A DNA stretch of 64,000 bases from Cladocopium goreaui (taxonomy: Eukaryota; Sar; Dinophyceae; Suessiales; Symbiodiniaceae), in assembly GCA_947184155.2 (NCBI GenBank), contig CAMXCT020002036.1, positions 54,462-118,461 of the forward strand, written 5' to 3'. The translations under genes and the position numbers were made by a program. Numbering within the stretch: position 1 is the first letter of the stretch; the number at the start of each line of letters is the position of its first letter. This document shows positions 17,873 through 29,185 of this stretch, piece after piece. The notes under the pieces were generated by a model, which saw only the letters and a program-made list of their open reading frames with translations, searched no databases and was not told where the DNA came from.

Positions 17873-20317
17873 AAAATGTTCTGCCACATGCCTGGCCCCT
17901 ACTGATTCAGACCTCCAACAGCTAGTATCCACACTCATTGTTTTCATGTGGGAGTGATAGCCTAGGCATAACAAGCCGAGCAGCATGCTTTCCCCTTGCA
18001 CTAGAGCTTAGAATGCGTTGTCCAGTCGAGAGCTTAGATTATACTAAGGCCTCCTCACACCATGAAGACCACTGCATGAGTGCATGCTCTCGTACCCGGT
18101 GCCTGACAATCATAGGTGATGATGTACCTGTCTTCGTTTTCCCCTGACGTAATACTGACGAGACTACCCCCCTCCCACCCTTCCCACTAGTTAAGGTACG
18201 TGAATTCGTCGTTTTACCCATAGTTGTTGCAATTTGCAGAGCTACAGTAGGCGTAGTGCCTCGGATGTTGATTCTGTTTTGGTTTTTTTTGGTCCCTGCC
18301 TGCCGTAGCCCTCCCTCCCCCTCGGATGGTCCTCGTTGGCGCCTTGGTCCAGGTTTTACTGGTCCCTCCCTCTGGGTATCGTTGCTTCCGGCGACGGCCT
18401 GGTTGCCGTGCCTCTGCGCGTGGAGTGTTTGTTGCGCACTGTTTCCCCTCCTCATCATGTCTCATGGCAACAAAGGCCTTGGCCCTGTGTGGGGATCTTT
18501 CCCTCTACACCATGCTTCCTGTGTTGTTGGGGTGCTGTGTGCTCCCTCACTGAGGTATTCATCATTGTATGATCCTTGTCCCCTTCCTGGACTCCGCTAA
18601 GACACGTTCGTACCCCTTCTAGTGCGTGTGTGTCCTTTCTCTCTCTGTCCTCTGCTGCCTCCTGGCTCCTCTCCTCGTTTCCTCTGTTGGCTTGTTGTTT
18701 TGCATGGGTTGTACTTTGGCCGCTCCCCCCTCTTTGCTTCCCCCTTGATGGCAGGTTTCGTTTTGTTTGGGCGTGTGTTGTTTTTGCTTCCTCTGTTGCC
18801 TGGATACCGAGGTTACAGCTCTGCACAGTCACCCATTTTTTCACCATGGTTACATTGATCTTATCCGGTAGTGACTAAGGATTTATCCGAGGTGGGACAG
18901 CTTTTGCTCACCGTCCCCCCCCTTTTTGGTTGAGTTGATCCCCTTCTGAATTCGTTTGTTTGTTTGTTTGTGTTGAATTTGTCTGGTTGCTTCCTCTTTG
19001 GCTGTATTGGGATGGGCCCTTCTCTCTCTGTGTATTATTTCCTGTGTGTTTTCTTGAGGGGCGGTAGATTCCCGGTAGAGCCATGGACTAGGCTGCACTG
19101 CAGTGAGCTCTACTGGCGCTGTCCAGTTGTGCTTCCTGCAGTTCAGTCTGGAGCGCCCGAGTGCAGCAAAGCCTGCCCACATGGTTCGTTGTGCGGATTT
19201 TCTGTATTGCTATGGCCTATGGCCCACTCGATGGGAGAGTGGCTTTGTCTGGAATATACAGATGCCTTCCTGTGCATCCGGTCCTCTCCGCAGAACTTGC
19301 TGGGACGATGACGCCTAGTGACTCCTGTCTGAGTATCTGGTGCTGGCGCACCGAACCACCTTATCTTTGATCGTTTTAGTGCACAAGTCTTACAGCAATG
19401 CGAATGCGACTTTTGTATACCTACCTGCAGTATCATACTGGAAGTGCTCACGAGCCCATGTTATGGTCGAAACATCATTTGTCTGTCATGGCCGTACTGA
19501 GCCGGTCAGGCCTTTAGCCACTTTTTCACCCACGGCCTTAGGGTCTTGGGCACAAGTCACGTGACGGTTTCTGCAAGTGCTCACACCATGTTGCAGGCTG
19601 TCAGTGCTCTCCTCCCCGTTTTGGGGGGAAATAGATTACAGTCCCTTGCGGTGGTGTATACTGACAGGAACAGACTGCCTGGCATACGCTGAACAATACA
19701 GGGTGAACAGCAGAGATGCGGAAGTTGATTTATTGACAAATCGTCCATACAGGCGGCCTCTGTCGAACCACACATCAGTCTGCCTACAATATTGGACTCC
19801 CTTTGCTGTTCTCAGGTAAGACGGTCTGGGCAATCAGGTACAACACTTCATGCACCGCCGCAATTAATTAGTTTGCATGTTTTTGAGGATGATACAGTGG
19901 CTAAGGTCGCTGTATCCAAGGCAAATCTGAGAGTTTTTTGTTTTGGTTCTTGTTGGGCCCTGCCCCTTTCTTTGTTGCTTCGCTGTCTTGCTTTGTGGCG
20001 AAACGCAAATCTGGCTGGGGGATTTGCGGGTCGTTTTTGGTTGTGGTTCTTGTTGTTTGGTTTGTTTCTCGTGATGATTTGCCGGAGATTTTTGGACCAC
20101 ACGAGTCCTGTACACTACTGCTTTTCACTGCTTACGCAATTGTAAGGACCGTGCCTAGTGCGAATCGGCCAAACCAGAGGAAAAAAAAAAGAAGGTGCAA
20201 GGGTTTTGTTGCAGGCTCGCGGAGGGAAGGTCTCCTGAATGGGCTGTTCCTCCTCCTTCTTGGGATCACTGATCTTTCGCTGTCACGGGAGTCCTTCCTC
20301 CTAGGGAGCATAAGGGG
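17873..20317. other. Gene-free region
   Basis: G/T-rich on the plus strand with long T runs. Several open frames exist on both strands (for example 18256-18600, 18455-18847 minus, 19938-20420) but they are low-complexity, overlap in opposite directions and show no domain. Host exons cannot be excluded. Confidence 0.4.
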
Positions 20318-20420
20318 GTTAAAGGGTTGCTTCAAGGCGGGCTTCAAGCAGTGCTTAAAGGATGGCTTAAGGGGGGAGCTTAAGGGACGGCTTAAAAGAC
20401 GGCTTAACGGAAGGGTTTGA
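20318..20420 (+). repeat. Short minisatellite of GGCTTAA units
   Basis: Degenerate units of about 10-20 bp containing GGCTTAA or GGCTTCAA alternate with GGGA/ACGG. It lies just left of YR element A. Confidence 0.6.
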
Positions 20421-20518
20421 AGGTGAGTTTCACGGGGGTATAAGACGCGGCTTGCAATGCGGTTTTAGAGGAGAAAAGAATTCTTTTGTCAATGTCTTGA
20501 CATTTTCGTTCTCTGTGC

Positions 20519-20923
20519 ATGGATTCCCTGGACTTGAATCTTTTGACGGTGACACAGTTGATTCGCTTACTGCTGAACATTTTGTATGAACTGGCTAGAC
20601 GATTTAGGATCCAGATTCCAACACCACCTTCAGAGGCATCTCCACATCCTCCTCATTGCAGTGAAACTTGCAACTTTTGCGATTGTACCTGTGCCAGGGC
20701 AGACAAACATCGCACCCATAGGTGCACGTTGCATTGGCGTTGAGTCGATGGTCCCAGTCCCTCTTGAGTCGCAGGGGGGTGAGGCTGAAGAGGGTGGGGA
20801 ATATGATACTGTGAGTGTGGCTGCAAGTTTTGGTTTTGAAGAGTCTCTACCCGGACTCTACCCAGTGCACAGTATGCTCAAAGTGTAGCATCCAACCATG
20901 GTGCTGGGATTGGGCAGCCGGTC
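20519..20923 (+). pseudogene. Recombinase N-terminal leader of element A
   Basis: An ATG at 20519 opens a frame with LLTVTQLIRLLLNILYELARRF and IQIPTPP; element B has a comparable head (SQRYLQSCVYLILETKDLL ... VPTPPVQ) before its recombinase. The frame stops at 20743, but another frame continues to 20888, so one or two indels separate it from the recombinase body. Confidence 0.45.
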
Positions 20924-22760
20924 TTGCCAGAGTTGTTGGAGCCTGGCCCAAGCAGCGTTCCAGTGCAAGGTGCATCGAAGGGGGCCTTGGTGGTGAACAA
21001 TGACAGAATTGCGCAACAAATTTTTGATGCTACGCTGATTCTGTGTAGAAATGAGAGACTGGCGTCTCCTATTCAGTTAGGGCTGCCAAAGCTTGACCTG
21101 GTTTCTGAGTTGTTTAGGCTGCCTGTACTGGGACGAGTGTCACACATTGGAGATGCCATGCATGACACAACGTTGAATGTGAAGCCTACAGCTGAGGGAA
21201 TCTCCAACATGCCGTTTGCAAAAAGGCGGCTGATGACGGCCAAGCTGGCCAAACCAGATGACGCGTTGCTGACTTCAGCTCTGAAGAAGCTGAGGAACCT
21301 TGTGCTATTTTGGCCTGAGGACAGCCGCTTGGGAAGGACCCTATTGAGTTCAGCAGGGGCAGTTGTGGGAGAGGACATCTTGCAACACTTTGGTAAGGTA
21401 GTTGCGACACTTGTCAAGAGGGCTTCTGACTTCACGCGGTTTGCAGAATTCCAAGTGACTTGCAACAAGGGGAGGCCATTGAACCCCTCAGAGCAGGACA
21501 TGTATGCTTACTTGTGCCACTTGCGGCAGCAGGGAGCTGGGGCCACGGCAGGTGAGTCCTTTATCTCTGCCTGGAAATTCATGCAGCACACTGTGGGAGC
21601 CGGTGCATGTGGGACACCTGACATTGTCTCTGGACGGGTTCGAGGGGCATCCAAAGACTTGATGGCGAAGAAGCGGAAGCTCCAACAAGCACCTCCTTTG
21701 CCGGCAGAAGTTGTCTGGAAGTTGGAAGGCCTGATGACATCACGGGCCCAGCCTAGAATAAAGGTGATCGTGGGGTTCATGCTATTTTGCATGTACTCTT
21801 GCTCCAGGTTCGCAGATGCTGCACGTGCTCAGAGCCCGGTGATATCCCAGTTTCAACATGTCATTTTAGTGGAATCTGCCAGCAGCGAATACAAGACAGC
21901 ATCCGGTGAACGGCGTTCAGTTCTGTTACCACTTGTCGCTCTTGGTTCAGGGTTGAGTGGAACGGGCTGGGCGCTGGGCGTTGTCGTGGATGAGTGCCAG
22001 GAGACAGTGCGGGCTGGATGCAAGCACCTGCATGATGCCTGCAGACTCAGAGGCCCAAAACATGTGGCTTGAAAGAAGGATGACTACAGCTGAGGGATCC
22101 TACTGGCTGAAGGACCTGTTGACCATGACAGGCATGGCTGAAAGTGAGGCCTCCTTGTACTCCACCCACTCGCTGAAGGCCACTATTTTGAGTTGGGCGG
22201 CGAAATCATCGACTTTTGGGTGGCAGGAAAGGTTGGTATTGGGGCACCACTTGGATGAGGAGACCAAAATGGCTGTTGTGCATTCAAGGGATGCCATTGC
22301 AGCAGTCATGGTGAAAGTCCTCAGGATGCTTGAGACGATACGGCAAGGGATTTTTGACCCAGATGCCAGTCGAGCTGAAAGAATTGCGATGGCAACAGGG
22401 CTCTCTCAGCTTCCTGACAATTTGCCTGAGCAGAACGATATGGAGCGCGAGCTGGAAAGAAGACTAGCTTGTGACCAGGAAAATAGCCAGGCGATTGAGT
22501 CAGACGTTGAAGAGGATAGCATAGTGGAAAAGCCCCCAGGTGAGTCTGAAACGCTGGCACGGTCATGCTTCCCTCCGATTGACCTGGAGCAGTGTGTGGT
22601 GCACAGATTGTCTGGGATAGTGGATGGCAAGGAGACGACCGATAGTCTCTTGTGTGGACGAGCCTTATCCACCAACATGCGCCCAGTTGAGTTCCCTTGG
22701 AGTGAGAGGGATGCTCATGAATATTGTGAGCAATGCAATAGGGCACTACATCGTGCCTGA
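20924..22760 (+). pseudogene. Tyrosine recombinase of element A, inactive-looking
   Basis: Two overlapping frames (to 22072, and 21957-22760) encode one protein broken near 22000-22070. The second part has the recombinase box HSLKAT (His at 22167), GHHL (22242-22253) and then VVHSRD, where element B and family members have VYARD. The nucleophilic Tyr codon is thus replaced by His (22281-22283). The C-terminus carries a Cys-rich knuckle (LLCGRALS...YCEQCNRAL), like element B. Listed starts are TTG/GTG, so the true start lies further upstream. The Tyr loss plus the frame break predict no strand-transfer activity. Confidence 0.75.
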
Positions 22761-23398
22761 GTCCTTGCGGGTACAAAAATGTTTGGCCTGATGATTTTCA
22801 ACATTCTTCGGTGGCAATTTTCCTCTTAGATTGGCCTATCCCAAACTGCAGAAAATGGACCCCACCAAGTCACCTTTTTCTCACCTTTTTCCTTGGGTTT
22901 TACAAGGCAATCACACCACTTGGGGGGGTCCATTTCTTGGGCCGGCCGAAAAGGAATTTTAGCATTCTTAGGTATGAGTTGTGCAATTATTTTCATTTCC
23001 AATTTTGTTTGAACTGCATTTCGAAATCCCAAAGGAATGATTTGGAAGAATTCCATAGCTGACAGCCGGTTGAGTGCAGATTGTGGCACGTGAAAGGCAT
23101 CAGGTGAGGCGTCGAAATAGGGTTGGCTGGTTCGACATGATCATGCAGTGAAAGTTCAATTTGATTTGTGATACATGTGCTCAGCAGCGGAATGTTGCGA
23201 CTGAAGCAGATGTGAAGTTGTGAACAACTTGACAAATCTGAGTTTGCATGCAGTTTCATTCTCACTTGACATTTCTCTTTTTCCTGCCATGCGCCTGAGG
23301 GCTAACGCATTAAATAATTAGTGTTGAACTCACGATTCCACTGGTGTAGGTTTCAACCTCCGCGATCAGTGACAGGCTGGAAAGGTCTTCTGATCCCC
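22761..23398. other. Spacer between recombinase and Gag-like ORFs of element A
   Basis: No gene. It contains an inverted repeat of 15 bp with one mismatch (22856-22870 and 22918-22932, TGGACCCCACCAAGT type), able to form a hairpin with a 47-nt loop. It may hold the promoter of the second transcript. Confidence 0.5.
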
Positions 23399-24617
23399 AT
23401 GGCCTCGATGGAATCTGTGGCAAGCTTCAAGGCGCGTGCATCTGAAATAGGCATGGCAGACACCTTGGTGCAGCGGCTGACAGACGCTGGGATTGATACC
23501 TTTGGTAAACTGGCCTACATTTGCAGTGTGAGCCTAACCTCAGGGACGACAGACCTTTGAAGGAAGCTTTGCAACAGTTGATCATTGGTGGTGACCAACT
23601 GACGCCTCAGGAGTTGATTCTGATTCGACGTCTTTGGTTTGAGTCATACACTTTGACAGTGACAGAGATTCAGAATAAGATGCAGAAAAACCCAAACGAC
23701 ACACCTAAGACGATTCCTCTTGCAGAGAGACTGGTTAGGGTTGAAGAGCAGCGTGACTGTCTGAGAGGCCTGATCTATGACCAGTTCTTGGAGCTCATGC
23801 ACTGACAGGCAAGGTGCAAGCGATGCTTGAGGACGGTGTGGTCACATACCTAGCCCCGGAGAAGTGCGTTTCAAGGCATGATGAAATTCAGTGCACAAAG
23901 AATGATCAACAGCTGAGTTTTGACTCGCAAGGCAATGTCAAGGTCACCAAGGCTGAGAGCCAACTGAGCTGTGACGTTACAGGTGAGCTGAGGTTGAGAC
24001 AGTGCTTGACCCGAAAGGCTTTGGCATTTGATCAGATCAAACTGTGCTCGTTTGATGTCATGGAAACTTGGCACAATGCGATGGTACAAGCTTTGATGAG
24101 GAAACCTCCAGCTGGTCACAAGTAGGTAACAATTCAACAGATCATGGCAGCAGACAGAGAGCTTTGGAGCTTCTTGTCGCAGAACACACGTGGTAAGCTG
24201 AAGGTGACAGTAGGGCAGCCTCCTCCGCTTGATGTTGAATTGGAAACTTTGAGAAAGTCTCCATCAGTGTTGTGCTTCATGACGCCGCTGCCAGGACAGA
24301 TGCAGAAGCTGGAAGTGCCCAAAACTCCAGCGCCATCGACTCCAAAGCCAGGGTCACCCAAGACCCCTCAGCAGCCTACGAAAACCCCGTCCGGCACCAA
24401 GAGAAAGTTTGAGGGAAGCGGCACGACAGTGAAAGAGTTGTTGCAAAATATTCCAGCAAACTGCACTTCAAAGACCGAACAGAACAAGTTTATTTGCTTG
24501 CACTTCAACAACGGTACGTGCAAGCGACAGAAGGCTGCTTCATGCAACATGGGCTCGCATATTTGCTACTTCAAGGGTTGCGGCAGGAAAAGGCCGTACA
24601 TCGAGTGTGGCCACTGA
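23399..24617 (+). pseudogene. Gag-like zinc-finger ORF of element A, broken
   Basis: Starts ATG 23399 (MASMESVASFKARASEIG), parallel to MASLLDSEAQ of element B. Four consecutive frames (to 23560, 23805, 24125, 24617) carry successive parts, so several indels are present. The last part has a P/K/T-rich linker and a C-rich finger ICLHFNNGTCKRQKAASC followed by NMGSHIC (C-x7-C-x7-C-x4-H). It likely binds element RNA as a nucleocapsid. It ends in UGA (24615-24617), in frame with the next ORF. Confidence 0.65.
24615..24617 (+). other. In-frame UGA between gag-like and pol of element A
   Basis: Codons CAC TGA CCA. The frame stays open after it into the methyltransferase-like domain (PDNHPQVREEQQ). 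UGA followed by C is the leakiest stop context known in eukaryotes. Confidence 0.6.
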
Positions 24618-25632
24618 CCAGATAATCACCCGCAGGTGAGAGAGGAACAGCAGTCATCCAAAGGTGTTGCTGTGTTTGTGGAATTGTGTGCGGGCAGTGC
24701 AGTTTTGTCGTCAGAGGCTTCCAAAAGAGGTTTCCAGACATTTGCAATCGATCATGAAATGAATCGATTCTCGCCCAAGTCAAAGATTTTCTTGCTGGAT
24801 TTATCACAGGAGACGAGGCCTCAGTGGACTCATATGGGACTTCCTTGTGGCACAGCTTCTAGAGCTCGCGAAAAACCGATTTCAGTGCGGGGAGCCCCAC
24901 AGCCACGGCCGTTGCGTGATCAAAACAACCTGTTGGGGTTGGATGGCTTGACAGACTCTGAGAGGCACAGGGTGTACTGTGCAAACAAGGTCTACAGAAC
25001 TGCTGAGCATGTATTGTTTTTTAATTTTTTCTGTCGGCCTCTGGGTATCACTGGAAAACCCCGAGCGCTCCTGGTTGTGGGCCATTTTGGCCATGCTGGT
25101 GAAGCAACGAAACAATGCAGACTACGCTACATGGAATTTTAATTTGGTTGATGCAACTTTTGATGCGTGTCAACACGGGAGCTTGTTTGCAAAGACAGCA
25201 AGGCTGAAAGGCACTCCAGGCATTTTTGACCATTTGGCTGGTCGTTGCAATGGAGATCATGAGCATGCAAAATGGCAGGTTCAGAAGCTTAATTCTTCAT
25301 GGGTTTTCAACACTGCTGCAGAGGCTGAATACACAAAACTGTTGGCTCAGCGCATGGTTGACGCGGTGGCGGTGCAATTGCCTTCTGGCCTTTTGGACTT
25401 CACACGCCGCCAATTTAGGCTGGACTTGCTGCAACAGGCTGATAAACAGCACCGTTTGGCACAACAATTGATTCCTGAATATAGGGAAATCCTTTTTGCT
25501 AACACGCCCCCATTGACAGGGGCATTCAAAGTTTTGAGTGAGCCTTCCACTGCGGGGGACAACTACAAAGGCCCAACTGGAGAAACTAAGTACAAGATTG
25601 GGTTTAATTTTTTCACCCACGGAGCACTTTGA
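24618..25632 (+). pseudogene. Methyltransferase-like N-terminal domain of element A Pol
   Basis: Frame 1 (to 25142) shows VAVFVELCAGSAVLSSEA, a SAM-binding motif I pattern, and GLPCGTASRAREK, matching motif IV (PC) of cytosine-C5 methyltransferases. Frame 2 (24979-25632) continues with VSLENPERSWLW, matching motif VI (EN). A frame break lies near 25000-25050 and another near 25540-25630 before RT. The equivalent unbroken domain is in element B. Activity is unlikely in this copy. Confidence 0.65.
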
Positions 25633-27697
25633 CAGGGCCATTCAACTGAGACACCCTGCTTTAGAATTTCACGTGGTCCCTGATGTGTTGAGGGTCAACT
25701 TTTTCAGACTATGTACTCTGGGGCCTCATGCATTGGCTCGGATGAGAATTGCCGCGCTGAAGGACGTCATGAAGTTGAAACTGGAAATGGCGGAGCAGGA
25801 AAAACAAATGAGAGATGGCATGGAGAACCATGTGAAAGTGGTGACAAAGGGAAAGCCCTTGCTATTGTGGAAGACGTTGTTGGAGGAGACTGCTTTCCCG
25901 GATATGAACGTTTGCAAATATATGGAAGAAGGTGTACACTTGACAGGTCATGAAGACCCTTCTCCCCTTTACATGACCAAGTATGCACCAGCCACGCTGA
26001 CTGTGGAACAACTTGATCACCAGGCCATTTGGAAACGCAGAGCAATGATGGGTAAGGCGATGACAGAGGAGGAGGCTGAGCAGTCTGCAGATTTGAAGCG
26101 GGAAAGCATGGATGAGGTGTCTGCGGGGTTCTTGGAAGGGCCCTTCACAGAAGCCCAATTGACTCAGCGTTTGGGCTCAGATCAATGGAGCTTGACGAAA
26201 AGGTTCTGCCTTTACCAAGGTGAGGAAAAGAAGATCAGGGTCATCGACAACTATAGAGACTCTGGAGTGAACTCTGCTTACTCCTCCTCATCGTACCTGG
26301 CATTGCAAGACACGGACTTCATTGTGGGCATGCTGCGATTTGTGATGGTGGTTTGTGCCCGCCGTGACAAAGTGGTGGTACACCTGAGCACCGGCGAAAT
26401 TTTGACAGGAGAATGGAATGAAGCAATGCTGCTGAAGCCCAGCTGGCTGTGTAGGTGCGTTGACCTGAGCAAGGCTTACAAGCAAGTGCCAATCCACAAG
26501 GAATCTTTGAAGCACGGGGTTCTGGGCTTCAAGACCTCGTCTGAGGGCTGGCAACTGTTCACAACAAGCTCTCTTCCGTTTGGTGCTTCGTCTGCTGTAT
26601 TTTCCTTTAACAAGATCAGTCGGAGCCTCTGGCATATACTGGTGCATAAGTTTGGATTCCTTATGAGCGTGTTCTACGATGACTTCCCAGTCTTCGAAGT
26701 TGAACCCCTTGCTGATTTATCTACCAAGACCATTGATGCGTTCCTGAACATTTTGGGATGGCGACATGCGATGCAAGGGAAGAAGGCGGTGGGTTTTTCA
26801 GCAGAACCCATTGCCTTAGGAGTCCAGTATCACTTACAAGAACTGTGGTCGGGGCAACTGACAGTTAGCAACAAGCCCGGGCGTGTTGAACGCATCCTGG
26901 ATTTGATAGAGCAGCTGAAAACTGAAGGGAGGCGAGCCACAAAGGCTGCAGCGTCACTTGCGGGTTTGATGAACTTTGCTGGAGGGTTTGTCTTGGGACA
27001 TCAGTTCAAGCTTGGCACCAACGCTTTGAATGATTGGGTTTATCGAAGAGGGGTGTCCGAAGTGGAGGCACAACAGGTTTGCAATTATTTGGAGACTGTT
27101 GCCAAGTCGGTGACGCCTCGCATGATTGGACTGCAAGATTCGGACTTGCCTATAATAATTTACAGTGATGGTGCGTTTGAAAAAGGGATTGGAACTTGGG
27201 GTGCTTTTGTCTATGACCCTCTGGACAACAAGTGCTTGGTTTTTTCTGGAACAGTTCCTGAAGTGCTTTTGAGATACTGGAGTGAAACCATTGGTGAGCA
27301 ACTTATTTGCGAGATTGAACTGTTTGCTTACATTTGCATCCGTTGGCACCTCAGACATTCTTTGCATCGAAGATTTGGCATTATTTTCATTGACAACGAG
27401 TCTTCAAGAATGACAATGATAAAGCGTAGTTCTGCCTCCAATGCCATGTTCCTCTTGGTATCCTTGATCAGCCTCCTCGATGCCATCCTTCCATTCAGTG
27501 CGTGGTGTGAGAGAGTGCCTTCAGCATCCAACCCGGCTGACTTACCAAGTAGGAATGATTCTGAAACTTTGTGCCGAATGTTCAATGCAGTGAACCAAGG
27601 CGACATACCGTTGCCTGCCTACATACTCAATTTTCTCATGCGAAAGCATTTTGATGTAGACCTAGCAGAACTGGTGAAATTTGAGGCAGTCAAGTGA
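25538..27697 (+). CDS. Reverse transcriptase and RNase H of element A
   Basis: Long open frame whose listed first codon is GTG, so it is entered from upstream. RT core: LCRCVDLSKAYKQVPI (motif A), SLPFGASSAVFSFNK (motif B) and the YxDD box FYDDF (26672-26686). RNase H acids: Asp in YSDGAFEKG (27167), Glu in CEIELFAY (27311), Asp in FIDNES (27392), and SNPADLPSR near the end. The order RT then RNase H with this style of RNase H (SNPAD-x-PSR) fits DIRS/Ngaro-type YR retroelements. It copies the element RNA to cDNA. This section itself has no internal stop, unlike its neighbours. Confidence 0.85.
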   Translation: MSLPLRGTTTKAQLEKLSTRLGLIFSPTEHFDRAIQLRHPALEFHVVPDVLRVNFFRLCTLGPHALARMRIAALKDVMKLKLEMAEQEKQMRDGMENHVKVVTKGKPLLLWKTLLEETAFPDMNVCKYMEEGVHLTGHEDPSPLYMTKYAPATLTVEQLDHQAIWKRRAMMGKAMTEEEAEQSADLKRESMDEVSAGFLEGPFTEAQLTQRLGSDQWSLTKRFCLYQGEEKKIRVIDNYRDSGVNSAYSSSSYLALQDTDFIVGMLRFVMVVCARRDKVVVHLSTGEILTGEWNEAMLLKPSWLCRCVDLSKAYKQVPIHKESLKHGVLGFKTSSEGWQLFTTSSLPFGASSAVFSFNKISRSLWHILVHKFGFLMSVFYDDFPVFEVEPLADLSTKTIDAFLNILGWRHAMQGKKAVGFSAEPIALGVQYHLQELWSGQLTVSNKPGRVERILDLIEQLKTEGRRATKAAASLAGLMNFAGGFVLGHQFKLGTNALNDWVYRRGVSEVEAQQVCNYLETVAKSVTPRMIGLQDSDLPIIIYSDGAFEKGIGTWGAFVYDPLDNKCLVFSGTVPEVLLRYWSETIGEQLICEIELFAYICIRWHLRHSLHRRFGIIFIDNESSRMTMIKRSSASNAMFLLVSLISLLDAILPFSAWCERVPSASNPADLPSRNDSETLCRMFNAVNQGDIPLPAYILNFLMRKHFDVDLAELVKFEAVK

Positions 27698-27717
27698 TCA
27701 CGTGCGGCTGTGACTGA

Positions 27718-28139
27718 GGGGGAAAGAGCAAGCCACTTTGGTCGAAAGTTGACCTTCGAAATGAAACCATGTCTACTCACTTGACTTTGAGTGGGTGACG
27801 TGAAACTCACGATTGCAAACCTTTCAACCTGACTTGACATTTTTCCCCCGACAAGTTGCGGAAAAAGAAAGGAGCTGCTGCAAGATCCACTCTGTCACAT
27901 ATCCGCATTCATTCATTGATGTTTTGTCGTGTGAACTTTATTTTCGTGTTTTGATTTGTTTGGCGAGCAAAGATGTTTTCAGACGGAAAGTTTGGCGTGA
28001 ACGACTCGGCAATTTGATTTGTGGTTTCCCTTTTCTGAAATGCTTTGTAGGATATGGATAATAATCTTTTTACGCGTAGAGACAGCGTTACGCATATATA
28101 CAGGGAGCTTTTACTACCAGTGTGAGAGTGTTAGAAACG
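27718..28139 (+). repeat. Element A split direct repeat B1 (422 bp)
   Basis: Matches 28758-29179 end to end with about ten substitutions. Starts GGGGGAAAGAGCAAGCC and ends GTTAGAAACG, directly followed by A2. Confidence 0.92.
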
Positions 28140-28222
28140 TGAAGGCTCAGCTTGCTGATCCTGCTGTTTCTTAGTGCTCGGCTTAGAGTTTTAACTCGGT
28201 GCGCACACACTGGTTGTTATGA

Positions 28223-28259
<37 letters not shown>

Positions 28260-28729
28260 TCTCTCTCTCTCTGTGTTCCTATTTGCAATACGCTTGTCCT
28301 CGCGACTCCTGCGTGGCTCCGCTGTTTGTTTGCTGTGCGTGTGGCACTTTGATCCAGAGACCTCTGTTGACATCATCTGACACGGGTTCTTTATGTTTGG
28401 CTTGTTGAGGTTGACTTTGAACTTCAACTGTAACCGTTTAAACATGAACCACGTCATGACACCTGTGAAAACTGAATTTTATTTCACAGTGATTTTTTGT
28501 CTTGTTTGGATTATTTGCATGTTGACATTAACATGCTCAGGAATATGTTTATATAACAGAATCCTGTCAATCCGAAACATCAAACTGTTTAACCATCTCA
28601 CACAAAGGATCGATAAGAATGAATATTCGTTTGGCTATTTCCTCTCCAAGAAGGGTAGGGTAGGGAGGGAGCTCTTTGAATTTGAAGAGCTGTGACTTTT
28701 CTTTTTAGCAGAAGCCATTTTCGTTCTCT
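28140..28729 (+). repeat. Element A repeat A2 (about 590 bp)
   Basis: By analogy with element B this is the A2 unit between B1 and the spacer. It includes a CT microsatellite (28225-28272) and ends CATTTTCGTTCTCT. No full A1 partner is in the window. Confidence 0.6.
28225..28272 (+). repeat. (CT)n microsatellite
   Basis: 48 bp of CT dinucleotides with one CCT interruption, inside A2 of element A. Confidence 0.95.
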
Positions 28730-28757
28730 CCCACCCAAATTCTTTTATCCCACCCTG
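28730..28757 (+). repeat. A2-B2 spacer of element A
   Basis: 28 bp beginning CCCACCCA, as does the 30-bp spacer at 39553-39582 in element B. Confidence 0.65.
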
Positions 28758-29179
28758 GGGGGAAAGAGCAAGCCACTTTGGTCGAAAGTTGACCTTCGAA
28801 ATGAAACCATGTCTACTCACTTGACTTTGAGTGGGGGACGTGAAACTCACGGTTGCAAACCTTTCAACCTGACTTGACATTTTTCCCCCGACAAGTTGCG
28901 GAAAAAGAAAGGAGCTGCTGCAAGATCCACTCTGTCACATGTCCACATTCATTCATTGATGTTTTGTCGTGTGAACTTTATTTTCGTGTTTCGATTTGTT
29001 TGGTGACCAAAGATGTTTTCAGACGGAAAGTTTGGCGTGAACGACTCGGCAATTTGATTTGTGGTTTCCCTTTTCTGAAATGCTTTGTAGGATATGGATA
29101 ATAATCTTTATACGCGTAGAGAGAGCGTTACGCATATATACAGGGAGCTTTTACTACCAGTGTGAGAGTGTTAGAAACG
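28758..29179 (+). repeat. Element A split direct repeat B2 (422 bp), right end
   Basis: Partner of B1. After GTTAGAAACG at 29179 the sequence leaves the repeat and soon enters a CA-rich tract, so this is the right end of the element. Confidence 0.92.
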
Positions 29180-29185
29180 AGATGG

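Larger units (their letters stand above)
20501..29179 (+). mobile_element. Tyrosine-recombinase retroelement A (decayed)
   Basis: Same gene order as element B: recombinase (20924-22760), Gag-like zinc-finger ORF (23399-24617), methyltransferase-like plus RT-RNase H (24618-27697), then B1-A2-spacer-B2 repeats. The right end is fixed at 29179 by the end of B2. A full A1 repeat is missing on the left; only 14 bases (20501-20514, CATTTTCGTTCTCT) match the end of A2, at the position where A1 should end, so the left end is uncertain. About ten differences between the 422-bp B repeats and several frame breaks mark an old copy. Confidence 0.8.
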
